Assembly: GCF_002564105.1 (NCBI RefSeq)
Contig: NZ_PDBX01000001.1
Span: 4,898,001 to 4,962,000, forward strand
Source: Collimonas sp. PA-H2
GTDB taxonomy: Bacteria > Pseudomonadota > Gammaproteobacteria > Burkholderiales > Burkholderiaceae_D
Direction: 5' to 3'
Length of the DNA stretch: 64,000 bases
The position numbers were made by a program, and so were the translations under genes. Shown here piece after piece: positions 28,197 through 36,410 of the stretch (the stretch's first letter is position 1; each line of letters begins with the position of its first letter). Under the pieces are notes generated by a model. It had not been told where the DNA came from. It searched no databases and saw only the letters and a program-made list of their open reading frames with translations.

Positions 28197-28835
28197 CTAT
28201 TTCGCCAGCAGCGGCTTCAATCCAGACCAGACGTTATTCAAGATGATCGGATGCGCCTGGGCAAGCGGGTGGATCCGGTCCGCCTGGAACATGTCCGTTT
28301 TGTCGGCGACGCCGTCCAGCAGAAAGGGCACCAGCGGCACCTTGGTTTGTTTCGCCACTGTCGCATACTGCGAAAAGAATTTTTCGGTGTAGTCGCGGCC
28401 GTAATTCGGCGGAATCCGCATGCCAACCAGCAGCACCCTCGACTTTGCTTGCTGCGCTGCGCTGATCATGGCCTTCAGGTTGCTTTCGGTAGCGCTCAGC
28501 TGCAGGCCGCGCAAGGCATCGTTGCCGCCCAGCTCGATGATGACGATGTCAGGCTTTTGCTGCAGCAAAGCCGGCAGGCGCGTCTTGCCGCCGCTGGTGG
28601 TCTCGCCGCTGATGCTGGCATTGGTGATGGTGGCGTCGATTTTTTCCGCCCGCAGCCGCTGCTGCAGCAACGCCACCCAGCCGCTGCCGCGCGCCAGTCC
28701 GTATTCGGCGGAAAGGCTGTCGCCTAACACCAGGATCGATTTTGATGCAGAATAGGCATTGTTCGTCCATACTAGAGCCAGCAGCCCAAGCAGCAAGAGT
28801 GCCCGCCGCGAACTGCTGGCGATCTTGCCGGTCAT
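28197..28835 (-). CDS. tesA: Periplasmic SGNH arylesterase / thioesterase I (TesA-like)
   Basis: 212 residues from ATG 28835, which gives a clean signal peptide (MTGKIASSSRRALLLLGLLA to AYSAS). A longer frame from 28889 would collide with the start of the divergent ybbA. SGNH blocks: LVLGDSLSAEYG (catalytic Ser40), NASISGETTSGG, IIELGGNDALRG, and ADRIHPLAQAH with the Asp-His pair. It hydrolyses acyl esters or thioesters. The tesA/ybbA divergent pair matches E. coli. Confidence 0.92.
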   Translation of the reverse strand: MTGKIASSSRRALLLLGLLALVWTNNAYSASKSILVLGDSLSAEYGLARGSGWVALLQQRLRAEKIDATITNASISGETTSGGKTRLPALLQQKPDIVIIELGGNDALRGLQLSATESNLKAMISAAQQAKSRVLLVGMRIPPNYGRDYTEKFFSQYATVAKQTKVPLVPFLLDGVADKTDMFQADRIHPLAQAHPIILNNVWSGLKPLLAK

Positions 28836-28887
28836 ACGTTCAATCCGTTTCTGACAACCATTCCCCAACCCGGAGTCGATAATCTGC

Positions 28888-29637
28888 ATGCCTCAGTCCT
28901 CTTCTGTTAATCCTGCAACGGTCAGTGCCAGGGCGCCTGCCATCGATGTCCAGCACTTGAGCAAGCGGGTCGCCGACGCCAGCGGCGAGCTGGTGATTCT
29001 TGATGATATCAATTTTAACGTCCAGGGCGGCACCACGCTGGCGATTGTCGGCGCCTCGGGTTCCGGCAAATCGACTTTGCTGGGCTTGCTGGCTGGCCTG
29101 GATACGCCGTCCGCGGGCACGGTGCGCATTGACGGCAGCGATATTTTTTCGCTGGACGAAGACGGCCGCGCCGGATTGCGCAAGGAAAAACTTGGGTTCG
29201 TGTTCCAGTCTTTCCAGTTGCTGAGCCATCTGAGCGCGCTGGAAAACGTCATGCTGCCGCTCGAACTGCGTGGCGACAAAGATGCGCGGCAAAAGGCGCA
29301 AGCCAAGCTGGAGCGGGTTGGCCTGGGCAGTCGTTTGCAGCATTATCCTAAATACCTGTCGGGCGGCGAACAGCAGCGGGTGGCGCTGGCGCGTGCTTTC
29401 GTCACCGAGCCGCCGCTGCTGTTTGCCGACGAGCCTACCGGCAGCCTTGACGCTGCTACCGGCGATGCGGTGATCCAACTGATGTTCGATCTGAACCAGG
29501 AACGCGGCTCTACCTTGGTGCTGGTGACGCACGATGCCTCGATTGCCGAGCTGTGCCGCCAGACCATTACCATCGCTGCCGGACGTTTGCTGCGGCCAGG
29601 CGATACGGCGGCGACAGATAAGCAAATATTTCAGTAA
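28888..29637 (+). CDS. ybbA: YbbA/LolD-type ABC transporter ATPase without an adjacent permease
   Basis: 249 residues. Walker A is VGASGSGKST, the signature LSGGEQQRVALARA, Walker B LLFADEPTGSLD, and the H-loop VLVTHDAS. The MacB/LolD-type order fits YbbA, which in E. coli pairs with the FtsX-like permease YbbP encoded immediately downstream. Here the next gene encodes only a 112-residue coiled-coil membrane protein. Either the permease lies elsewhere or this ATPase works with something else. Confidence 0.9.
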   Translation: MPQSSSVNPATVSARAPAIDVQHLSKRVADASGELVILDDINFNVQGGTTLAIVGASGSGKSTLLGLLAGLDTPSAGTVRIDGSDIFSLDEDGRAGLRKEKLGFVFQSFQLLSHLSALENVMLPLELRGDKDARQKAQAKLERVGLGSRLQHYPKYLSGGEQQRVALARAFVTEPPLLFADEPTGSLDAATGDAVIQLMFDLNQERGSTLVLVTHDASIAELCRQTITIAAGRLLRPGDTAATDKQIFQ

Positions 29638-29700
29638 GCCCGGATCAACTCGGATTCGCGGTGCAGGGTACAGAACAGGCAGGGAATTGGAGGTTGGTGG

Positions 29701-30039
29701 ATGTCAGCATGGCTTTCGGTAACAAAGGCGGTACTTCCGTATGTAAGCGACATTATTTCGGTGGCGGTGCCGGTATTTACCCGTCGCAAAGGGAATACGG
29801 AGGAGAGCCAGATCCAGATTCTGCAGCAGCAGGTGACAGAGTTGCAGGGAGCTTCTTTGCAGAACGTCGGCGACATCAAGGCGCTGGCAGAGCAGCTGAG
29901 CGCGGCCTTGCCCATGCTGGAGCGGGAAGTGCGGGCGGTTGACGCCAAACTGGCGCGTGCCGGCCTGTTGTGCGGGGTAAGCATCGGTGTCGCCGTACTG
30001 GCATTGGTGGTCAGCTTCATGGCTTTGCTGAGCAAATGA
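29701..30039 (+). CDS. Small hypothetical coiled-coil protein with a C-terminal membrane helix
   Basis: 112 residues, preceded by a good GGAGG (29689-29693) seven bases before ATG. An N-terminal hydrophobic/amphipathic stretch (about 5-27) precedes a heptad-like region (about 35-85; IQILQQQVTELQG, VGDIKALAEQLSAALP, LEREVRAVDAKL) and a membrane helix (about 88-110; GVSIGVAVLALVVSFMALL). I do not recognise a family. The position 63 bases after ybbA suggests co-transcription. Confidence 0.7.
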   Translation: MSAWLSVTKAVLPYVSDIISVAVPVFTRRKGNTEESQIQILQQQVTELQGASLQNVGDIKALAEQLSAALPMLEREVRAVDAKLARAGLLCGVSIGVAVLALVVSFMALLSK

Positions 30040-30098
30040 ATGGTCTTAGGCATGCCTGAAATTCAAAGATTTTCTTTAGCCGATTTGATGTTTTCCAC

Positions 30099-30860
30099 AT
30101 GACTTTCATCGTCCTCTTTCTCCTTGTTGCAACTGCCAGTATTCTCACCTTGATTCAATGGCGACGCCTCGGCCGGCTGCTGTATGCGCTGGCGCTGCTG
30201 CTGTTTATCGCCATCGGCGTCGGCATCCTGCCGAAATATCTGCTCAGCGATCTGCAAACACCCTATCTGGCATCCGCTGCGGTTGCAGATATGCGATGGG
30301 GCGCGCGCAATGCTATCGTCTTGCTGGGCGCCGGCACCGAACCGGCCGGCGACAAGGTTGAGGCTGGCACATTCGCGCATGGCCGCGTGGCCAGGACGGC
30401 GGCGTTGTATGCGGCTTGCAGAAAGGCCGCGACGCAATGCGCGGTGATCGTCAGCGGCGGCGATGCGCAGCAGCGCGGCGTTGCTGAAGCAGTCGTCTAT
30501 GCCGCCTACCTGGAGCAGCTGGGAGTGGACAAGGCCGATCTCATGCTGGAGACGAGCAGTAGGAATACCTGGCAGAATGCGCAGTTCAGCGCGCCTTTGC
30601 TAAAGCCCTATGCGGGCGACGTGGTGCTCGTGACATCGGGCATCCATATGCGCCGCAGCCTGCTTTATTTTTCGCACTTTGGCATTGAAGCCAAACCTGT
30701 GCGGGCTGACTATCTTGCTGGCAAGGGCAACTGGTTTCCCGTCGCCTATAACTTCTGGGTAACCGACCTGGCGCTCAGCGAGTACATCGGCGTATGGCGC
30801 TATCATGCCTATAACCTGCTGGGCTGGAATGCGCCGGCCGTCAAGGCAACGCTTCATTGA
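30099..30860 (+). CDS. YdcF/DUF218 family membrane protein
   Basis: 253 residues. Two N-terminal hydrophobic segments (1-18 and 27-46) are followed by the DUF218 fold: NAIVLLGAGTE, AALYAACRKAATQCAVIVSGGD, and SRNTWQNAQFSAPLLKPYAGDVVLVTSGIHMRRSLLYF (quoted in parts). The last block is the family hallmark (NTxxNA, VTSxxHMxR). E. coli relatives include YdcF and the envelope protein ElyC. The function here is unknown; an envelope role is likely. Confidence 0.85.
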   Translation: MTFIVLFLLVATASILTLIQWRRLGRLLYALALLLFIAIGVGILPKYLLSDLQTPYLASAAVADMRWGARNAIVLLGAGTEPAGDKVEAGTFAHGRVARTAALYAACRKAATQCAVIVSGGDAQQRGVAEAVVYAAYLEQLGVDKADLMLETSSRNTWQNAQFSAPLLKPYAGDVVLVTSGIHMRRSLLYFSHFGIEAKPVRADYLAGKGNWFPVAYNFWVTDLALSEYIGVWRYHAYNLLGWNAPAVKATLH

Positions 30861-30909
30861 TACCGCGACGCTCAATCGCCAGGGCAATCAGACAATAAGG
30901 AAAATTCAG

Positions 30910-31824
30910 ATGGACCGCTTGCAATCCATGCGCGTATTTGCAAAAGTGGTGGAGCAGGGCAGCTTTGTCGCTGCCGCCCAGGTGCTGGACATGTCGAACG
31001 CGGTCGTCACGCGCCTGGTCGCCGATCTTGAAAATCATCTCGGAATCCGCCTGCTACACCGTTCGACCCGCCGCATGGCCTTGACCGAGCCGGGCCAGGC
31101 CTACCTGGAGCGGGTGCGCCAGATCCTCGATGAAATCGACGAGGCCGAGGCCGCCGCCTCGGTGCTGTCGACCAATCCTGCCGGCACCTTGCATATCTAT
31201 TCGCAGATCGGCTTCGGCCAGACCCAGCTGGCGCGCTTGTTGCCGCTGTACTCGAAGCAGTATCCGGATGTCCAGCTGGACGTGACGCTGTCGGACCGCA
31301 CCGCCGATCTGATCGAAGAAGGTTTCGATGTCGGGATCTTCTCGGTCAACCAGAAGTTCGACGTCAGCATGGTGGCGCGTCAGCTTGGCATCGCTGAAGT
31401 ACTGCTGTGCGCTTCGCCGGCTTATATTGCCGAGCACGGCGCGCCGCAGACGCCGGAGGATCTGGCGCGGCACGCCTGCCTGAATTTTTCGCTGGAACAC
31501 TTGCGCCATCACTGGACTTTCCAGTCTGCGGAAGGCACCTCGGTGATCCCGATTGCCAGCAAGGTGATGTCGAATAACACGGAACTGTTGCGCCATTGCC
31601 TGCTGGCAGGGATGGGCATCGCCATGCGCAGCTCCTACACGTTGGGCGACGACATGGCGGCGGGCCGGGTAGTGCGGGTGTTGCCGGATCATCAGATCAA
31701 TAAGGTAGCGGTGCGCCTGGTGTACCCGAGCCGGCGGCTGCTGTCGGCCAAGGTGCGCAGCTTTGTCGACTTCATGATGGCGCAGTTCCCGCATCCGGAT
31801 TGCGATCCCTGGCTGGTGTCCTGA
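30910..31824 (+). CDS. LysR family transcriptional regulator
   Basis: 304 residues from ATG 30910 with AAGGA upstream. The helix-turn-helix lies at the N-terminus (MDRLQSMRVFAKVVEQGSFV, AAAQVLDMSNAVVTRLVADL, HLGIRLLHRSTRRMALTEPG), followed by the effector domain, including RTADLIEEGFDVGIFSV and the LLAGMGIAMRSSYTLGDD segment. It resembles CrgA-type regulators. The neighbours (YdcF protein and thioredoxin) give no clear target. Confidence 0.9.
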   Translation: MDRLQSMRVFAKVVEQGSFVAAAQVLDMSNAVVTRLVADLENHLGIRLLHRSTRRMALTEPGQAYLERVRQILDEIDEAEAAASVLSTNPAGTLHIYSQIGFGQTQLARLLPLYSKQYPDVQLDVTLSDRTADLIEEGFDVGIFSVNQKFDVSMVARQLGIAEVLLCASPAYIAEHGAPQTPEDLARHACLNFSLEHLRHHWTFQSAEGTSVIPIASKVMSNNTELLRHCLLAGMGIAMRSSYTLGDDMAAGRVVRVLPDHQINKVAVRLVYPSRRLLSAKVRSFVDFMMAQFPHPDCDPWLVS

Positions 31825-31836
31825 GCAGGCGGCGCT

Positions 31837-32259
31837 TCAGCTGTTGGTGAGCCGCCGCAGCAGATTGCCTTCCTGCTGCCAAAGGCGGCGCTCTTCGCTG
31901 CTCTGGGCTTCGCTCTGCAATTCTTCCACGCTCTTGCTCATCTGCGCCAGCAGGATGCGCTCGGCCAGGCGCAAATCCATTTCCACCGGGGCCAGGAAAG
32001 TCACGACATCGCCACGCTGGATCAGCAAGGTAGGAAAATTATCGATATCCAGATCGCCGACCAGTTCTGCCTGGTCTTCGATATCGATCCAGGCAAACTG
32101 CACTTGCGGATGGCGTTGCGCCAGCGCCGTGAAGTTCGCGAAGTATTCCCGGCAACTGCCGCACCAGGCGGCGCACAGGCAAGCCACCACCCAGCCGTCT
32201 TCGCTGAGGATATCGGCGAGCTGTGAGTGATTGTGGTGGTCGAGAGTCAGGATCCGCAT
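31837..32259 (-). CDS. Thioredoxin-fold protein with CGSC active site
   Basis: 140 residues from ATG 32259. The active site is CAAWCGSCREY; CGSC differs from the CGPC of classical thioredoxin. FAWIDIEDQAELVGDLDIDNFPTLLIQ (quoted in parts) contains the cis-Pro loop (FPTLL). There is no signal peptide, so it is cytoplasmic. The tail from about 105 is charged and helical. A TAAAAT box ends 7 bases before the ATG and no Shine-Dalgarno is visible. It is convergent with the LysR gene and divergent from tsaB. Confidence 0.88.
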   Translation of the reverse strand: MRILTLDHHNHSQLADILSEDGWVVACLCAAWCGSCREYFANFTALAQRHPQVQFAWIDIEDQAELVGDLDIDNFPTLLIQRGDVVTFLAPVEMDLRLAERILLAQMSKSVEELQSEAQSSEERRLWQQEGNLLRRLTNS

Positions 32260-32266
32260 ACGCGGT

Positions 32267-32272
32267 ATTTTA
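32267..32272 (-). promoter_or_regulatory. -10 box of the thioredoxin gene, leaderless geometry
   Basis: On the minus strand, CGGTAAAATA contains TAAAAT (32272 to 32267), followed by 7 bases and the ATG at 32259. No clear -35 hexamer is visible. Confidence 0.5.
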
Positions 32273-32326
32273 CCGTGACTGCGCCTGATTCTGGTTGAAT
32301 AGCGATCCGGGCCGCGTCCGGCGCGG

Positions 32327-32332
32327 TAAAAT
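32327..32332 (+). promoter_or_regulatory. -10 box of the tsaB operon, leaderless geometry
   Basis: CGGTAAAATA contains TAAAAT (32327-32332), followed by 7 bases (ACTGCCC) and the tsaB ATG at 32340. No Shine-Dalgarno and no good -35 are visible. The box nearly mirrors the one for the divergent thioredoxin gene. Confidence 0.5.
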
Positions 32333-32339
32333 ACTGCCC

Positions 32340-33050
32340 ATGCAGACCATTCTTGCCATCGAAACATCTACCGAACTGGCCTCCGCCGCCTTATTGCGCG
32401 GCGGCCAGGTGATTACCCGCGAATCGGCGGGCGTTCAAACCCATTCCCTCGCCATCCTGCCGATGGTGCAAAGCTTGCTGGCTGAAGCCGGCATCAGCCT
32501 GGCGCAGTGCGACGCGCTGGCGTTCGGCGTCGGTCCCGGTTCGTTCACCGGCGTGCGCACCGCCTGCGGCATCGTCCAGGGCCTGGCGTTCGGCGCCGAC
32601 CTGCCGGTGCTGCCGGTGGTGACCCTGGCCGCCATGGCGCAGGCCTGCCGCGATCTCAACGGCGCCGACGACGTGCTGGCGGTGCTGGATGCGCGCATGG
32701 GCGAGGTCTATTGGGCGCAGTACCGCTTTGCCGACGCTCATTGGCAAGTTATTGTCGAGCCGACCTTGTCGGCGCCGGCAGCCGTGCTGCCGCTGCCTTT
32801 GAATCCCGGCGCAAAGGCTTTGCAGGCCTGCGGCAACGGTTTGTCGGCATATGCCGAGGCGTTTGCGGCGGCGCCGTTTGGCGCAGCGAGTTTGCCGGAC
32901 GTGATGCCGAATGCGCGCCAGATCGCTGCTTTGGGCAGCAGCGCTTTTTCTCAAGGAAAAGGCTTGAATGCGGTAGAAGCCCAGCCCTTGTATTTACGTA
33001 ACAAAGTCGCACTCACTACCGCCGAGCGCGCGGCCAAGGCGCAGCCATGA
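32340..33050 (+). CDS. tsaB: tRNA t6A biosynthesis protein TsaB
   Basis: 236 residues from ATG 32340 (MQTILAIETSTELASAAL). Family motifs: THSLAILPMVQSLL and FGVGPGSFTGVRTACGIVQG. TsaB forms a complex with TsaD and TsaE that makes the t6A base next to the anticodon of ANN-decoding tRNAs; neither partner is in the window. It overlaps rimI by 4 bases (ATGA). Confidence 0.95.
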   Translation: MQTILAIETSTELASAALLRGGQVITRESAGVQTHSLAILPMVQSLLAEAGISLAQCDALAFGVGPGSFTGVRTACGIVQGLAFGADLPVLPVVTLAAMAQACRDLNGADDVLAVLDARMGEVYWAQYRFADAHWQVIVEPTLSAPAAVLPLPLNPGAKALQACGNGLSAYAEAFAAAPFGAASLPDVMPNARQIAALGSSAFSQGKGLNAVEAQPLYLRNKVALTTAERAAKAQP

Positions 33051-33532
33051 ACGCCAGCGTGCAACAGTCCCCAGGTTTGCGGCGGCCGCTGGCATTCGCC
33101 GAGATGCGTGTCGAAGATCTGGATGAAGTGGTCGCGATCGAAAAGAGCGTGTATTCCCATCCATGGACCCATGGCAATTTTGTCGATTCGATCCAGAGCG
33201 GCTACCAATGCTGGGTGCTGCGTGATGCCGGCGGCGTCTTGCTGGGGTATTTTTTCATGATGGCGGCGCTGGACGAAGCGCATTTGCTGAATATCAGCGT
33301 GCACGGCGACATGCACCGGCGCGGCATCGGCAAAATGATGCTGGATAAGGTATGCATCCTGGCGCATCAGCAGCAGATGCAGTCGGTGCTGCTTGAAGTG
33401 CGGCCATCGAATACGCGCGCGATCGAGATTTATCAGCGCTATGGTTTCGCCGAGATCGGCCGCCGCCGCGACTATTATCCGGCCGCCGACGACAAGCGCG
33501 AAGAAGCCATCGTCATGAGGCTGCCCTTATGA
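33047..33532 (+). CDS. rimI: Ribosomal protein S18-alanine N-acetyltransferase
   Basis: 161 residues, GNAT fold. The acetyl-CoA loop is HRRGIGKMML, followed by VLLEVRPSNTRAIEIYQRYGFAEIGRRRDYY, the RimI-type ending (quoted as the pattern). It begins inside the tsaB stop and ends in an ATGA overlap with the UDG gene. tsaB-rimI adjacency is widespread in bacteria. Confidence 0.93.
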   Translation: MNASVQQSPGLRRPLAFAEMRVEDLDEVVAIEKSVYSHPWTHGNFVDSIQSGYQCWVLRDAGGVLLGYFFMMAALDEAHLLNISVHGDMHRRGIGKMMLDKVCILAHQQQMQSVLLEVRPSNTRAIEIYQRYGFAEIGRRRDYYPAADDKREEAIVMRLPL

Positions 33533-34422
33533 GCGAAATGACCCGGCGCAGCGTTTTCCTTGATGAAATCGGCTTGGGGCCGATCTGGCTGCGGCGTGAG
33601 GGTGTTGTTGCCTTGTTCGAGGATGCGCCAGAATCGATCGATGTTGCGCAGCAGGAGAATATGGCTGCGGAGATTCCAGTTTCTGCGATGAACGACCCGG
33701 CTCCGCAAGTCGACATCGCAGCTGCGCCGGCGACGAATGCCGTGCCAGTGCAGGACGCATCCCGCTCGGCCTGGAATGACGATGACGTCGTCGTCTCTGT
33801 ACCGCCAGCGCTGGCGCCGGCTGTCTCGCTACAGTCGCCGATGGCGATGGACTGGCCGCAGCTGCAGAAAGCCGTCGCGGCATGTACTGCATGCGGATTG
33901 TGCCGCGGACGCAAGAATACCGTGTTCGGCGTCGGCGACAGCAAGGCCAGATGGCTGTTCATCGGCGAAGGTCCGGGACGCAACGAGGATATCCAGGGCG
34001 AACCGTTTGTCGGCCCGGCCGGCAAGCTGCTCGATAATATCCTGCTGGCGATGGGCTTGGCGCGCGGCGCAAACGCCTACATCGCCAACATCGTCAAATG
34101 CCGTCCGACCGATGAAAATGGCCGCGACCGGCCGCCTGCCGCCGATGAAGTTGCGGCCTGCCTGCCGTATCTGCAGCGCCAGATCGAACTGATCCAGCCC
34201 ACCGTGCTGGTGGCGCTGGGCAAGACCGCTGCCTTGTCCCTGCTCGGACTGGATCCGTCCACGCCGGTTTCCAAACTGCGCGGCAGCGTCCATCGTTATG
34301 CCGATCGGCCTCTGATAGTGACCTATCACCCGGCCTACCTGCTGCGGCAGCTGGCAGACAAGGGCAAGGTCTGGAGCGACCTGTGCCTGGCCATGAGCAC
34401 CTATGCCGACATTCCGGAATGA
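33529..34422 (+). CDS. Family 4 type uracil-DNA glycosylase (Fe-S)
   Basis: 297 residues. The first 105 are a variable Ala/Pro/Val-rich linker after a short conserved start (FLDEIGLGPIWLRRE). The catalytic part has Cys119/122/125 (AACTACGLC), IGEGPGRNEDIQGEPFVGPA (motif 1), NIVKCRPT with Cys191, Cys211, and VTYHPAYLLR (motif 3). Cys122, 125, 191 and 211 are the likely iron-sulphur ligands of this class. It removes uracil from DNA. It overlaps rimI by 4 bases and the DUF1853 gene by 20. Confidence 0.92.
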   Translation: MSEMTRRSVFLDEIGLGPIWLRREGVVALFEDAPESIDVAQQENMAAEIPVSAMNDPAPQVDIAAAPATNAVPVQDASRSAWNDDDVVVSVPPALAPAVSLQSPMAMDWPQLQKAVAACTACGLCRGRKNTVFGVGDSKARWLFIGEGPGRNEDIQGEPFVGPAGKLLDNILLAMGLARGANAYIANIVKCRPTDENGRDRPPAADEVAACLPYLQRQIELIQPTVLVALGKTAALSLLGLDPSTPVSKLRGSVHRYADRPLIVTYHPAYLLRQLADKGKVWSDLCLAMSTYADIPE

Positions 34423-35389
34423 AGCCGCAGGGCTTGCGGCGCTGACGCCTGGCGGCACTTGCCAGGAACAGTTTCACCGCCGCTGGAATCACTTGCGCGA
34501 TCCGCACGTCCGGGCGCTGGCATGGCTGCTGGATGCTCCGGACCTGCTCGATCCGCAGGCGCCGCAATGGCAGGGCCGGATCGCCACCTATGTCGATGCG
34601 GATCTGGCGACATGGCTCAATGAGCTGGATCAGCAGCCGCAAAAACTCCAGGATTTGCATGGATATATAGGCAGCTTGCCGTCGACCCGCCTCGGCCTGT
34701 ATGCGGAAAAACTGCTGGCGTTCTATTTCGAACGGCGGCAACTGCTGGTGGCGCACAGCGTGCAGGTGCGGGCCAGCAAGAACGATACGGTCGGCGAATT
34801 CGATTTCCTGCTGCGCCTCAATGGCGGCCTGGTCCACTGGGAGTTCGCCAGCAAGTTCTATTTGCTGGAAACCAGCGGCGTCAGCCTGCAGGCGGACGAT
34901 TTTATCGGCCGCGACATGGCGGATTCGCTGGGGTCGAAAATGCAGAAGCTTTTGCAGCACCAGCTGGCTTTGTCGCAGCATCCTGCAGCCCAGGCGCATC
35001 TGAGCGAAGCGGTTATGTCGGCGCAGGTATTGATGAAAGGCTGGCTCTTTTACCAGGACCAGCGGCAGCCGGCTACCGTTCCCGGCGTATCCGCAAATGC
35101 CTGCCGTGGATATTGGAGCGCCTGGCCCGATTTGCAGCTGGATGAGACCGCCGGATACTATCTCTTGCCCCGCCAGCGCTGGCTGGCTCCGGCCAAGGTG
35201 GCGTCTGAAGATGTGCGAAGCGCGGCGCAAATGCAATTGGCGTTGTCGGAATATTTTGCCGGCGATGCCTCGCCAGTGCTATTGGTCACTTTACGTCCCG
35301 AGGGCGAATTTGGCCTGGAAACCGATCGCGGTTTCGTAGTGCCATCCGACTGGGCGGCGCGTGCGGCTGTCCGGCGCTATCGGCGTTAG
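34403..35389 (+). CDS. DUF1853 family protein, nuclease-like
   Basis: 328 residues, starting 20 bases inside the UDG gene. The central block is typical of DUF1853: LPSTRLGLYAEKLLAFYFER (Glu102), GEFDFLLRLNGGLVHWEFAS (Asp134, Glu147) and Lys151. The acidic-acidic-Lys spacing resembles the PD-(D/E)XK nuclease core; I infer this and have not aligned it. It has no signal peptide or membrane segment. Coupling to a DNA glycosylase suggests a DNA repair role. Confidence 0.8.
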   Translation: MPTFRNEAAGLAALTPGGTCQEQFHRRWNHLRDPHVRALAWLLDAPDLLDPQAPQWQGRIATYVDADLATWLNELDQQPQKLQDLHGYIGSLPSTRLGLYAEKLLAFYFERRQLLVAHSVQVRASKNDTVGEFDFLLRLNGGLVHWEFASKFYLLETSGVSLQADDFIGRDMADSLGSKMQKLLQHQLALSQHPAAQAHLSEAVMSAQVLMKGWLFYQDQRQPATVPGVSANACRGYWSAWPDLQLDETAGYYLLPRQRWLAPAKVASEDVRSAAQMQLALSEYFAGDASPVLLVTLRPEGEFGLETDRGFVVPSDWAARAAVRRYRR

Positions 35390-35521
35390 CGATTTATTTG
35401 TTCAGCCTGACAGGCGAAGAGTTCTCCTCGTTAAGAATTTCTTTCCAGGCAATGTTGTTCCCGGCATAATGCGAATGTAACTTAATATGTCAAAATCGTT
35501 GCGTCAATAATAAGGGAACAC

Positions 35522-36340
35522 ATGGGGAAGTTGGTAATAATGACAACAGCACTGCTTGGTGCTTTTTTTTCGTCTGCCGCTCAAGCGGAGGACATCATTT
35601 CTCGTTTTACCGTTCGCGATCAGGGGCAGTTTGCCGTTGACGGCAGCTTGTCGGGCAGCCGCAGTAATTCTTCTTACAGTAGCCGTTATGCCCCAGGATA
35701 TTCAGCGGAACAGCATGATTACGAAAGCAGGGCAATTCTTGGTGGAAATATCGGACTGGGCTATGGCATCGAATTGTTTGCCGATCTTCCTTATGTCCTA
35801 AGCAATCATGTTGGACTACGTTATACCTATGCGGGTAATAGTGCTTCCCGCGACTTTGAAGGTGACAAGGGCTTCAGCGATGCGACTTTCGGTCTGAAAT
35901 ATCGCGCTTTTAAAAGCGCTGACGGTAGCGATGAAGTGCTGCTCAGGGCCTCTGTCTTGCATCACAGCGGTTCGTCGGGATTTGTCAATGCTGACGCAAG
36001 CTACCTGCATATATTTACTCCGGCAATCAAGACAGCTTTTTCGCTGAATTTTGAAAAAGTGCAAGGAGGGCCTGATAGCGCTGGACTGGGTGCTTATCTC
36101 ATGTGGCAGGCATCGCCGCAAATCACCTTCGTGCCGTATGTCCGCGCCAGTCGTATCGACGGATATCAGGGGCTTTCCAGCTATAACACGATAGCTGGCG
36201 GCGCGCAGCTGCGCTATACGCCGGTTAAAGGCTGGAATATCACGCCCGGCCTGAGCGGAACCCATACCGGCAAGCGTAGCAGCTATGTCGGTACTTGGAA
36301 TTCCCTCGGTGCATCGCTGACTGTACAGAAGGAGTTTTAA
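35522..36340 (+). CDS. Outer-membrane beta-barrel protein (putative channel)
   Basis: 272 residues; AAGGGA precedes the ATG. The signal peptide ends at AAQAE. The rest is repeated amphipathic strands (NIGLGYGIELFADLPYVLSN, FGLKYRAFKS, LGAYLMWQASPQITFVPYVR), and the final residue is Phe. It resembles barrels of the MetA/phenol-degradation transporter group, but I cannot assign a substrate. Base composition is slightly more AT-rich than its neighbours. Confidence 0.75.
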   Translation: MGKLVIMTTALLGAFFSSAAQAEDIISRFTVRDQGQFAVDGSLSGSRSNSSYSSRYAPGYSAEQHDYESRAILGGNIGLGYGIELFADLPYVLSNHVGLRYTYAGNSASRDFEGDKGFSDATFGLKYRAFKSADGSDEVLLRASVLHHSGSSGFVNADASYLHIFTPAIKTAFSLNFEKVQGGPDSAGLGAYLMWQASPQITFVPYVRASRIDGYQGLSSYNTIAGGAQLRYTPVKGWNITPGLSGTHTGKRSSYVGTWNSLGASLTVQKEF

Positions 36341-36364
36341 TCGTACTGGCGATGCCGCACGATT

Positions 36365-36392
36365 AAAAAAGCGGGCTTGCCCGCTTTTTTTT
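36365..36392. terminator. Bidirectional terminator
   Basis: AAAAAAGCGGG and CCCGCTTTTTT pair around CTTG, with a T-run on both strands. It lies between the barrel gene (+) and lplT (-). Confidence 0.88.
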
Positions 36393-36410
36393 TGCCGTAC
36401 AGCTATTTGG

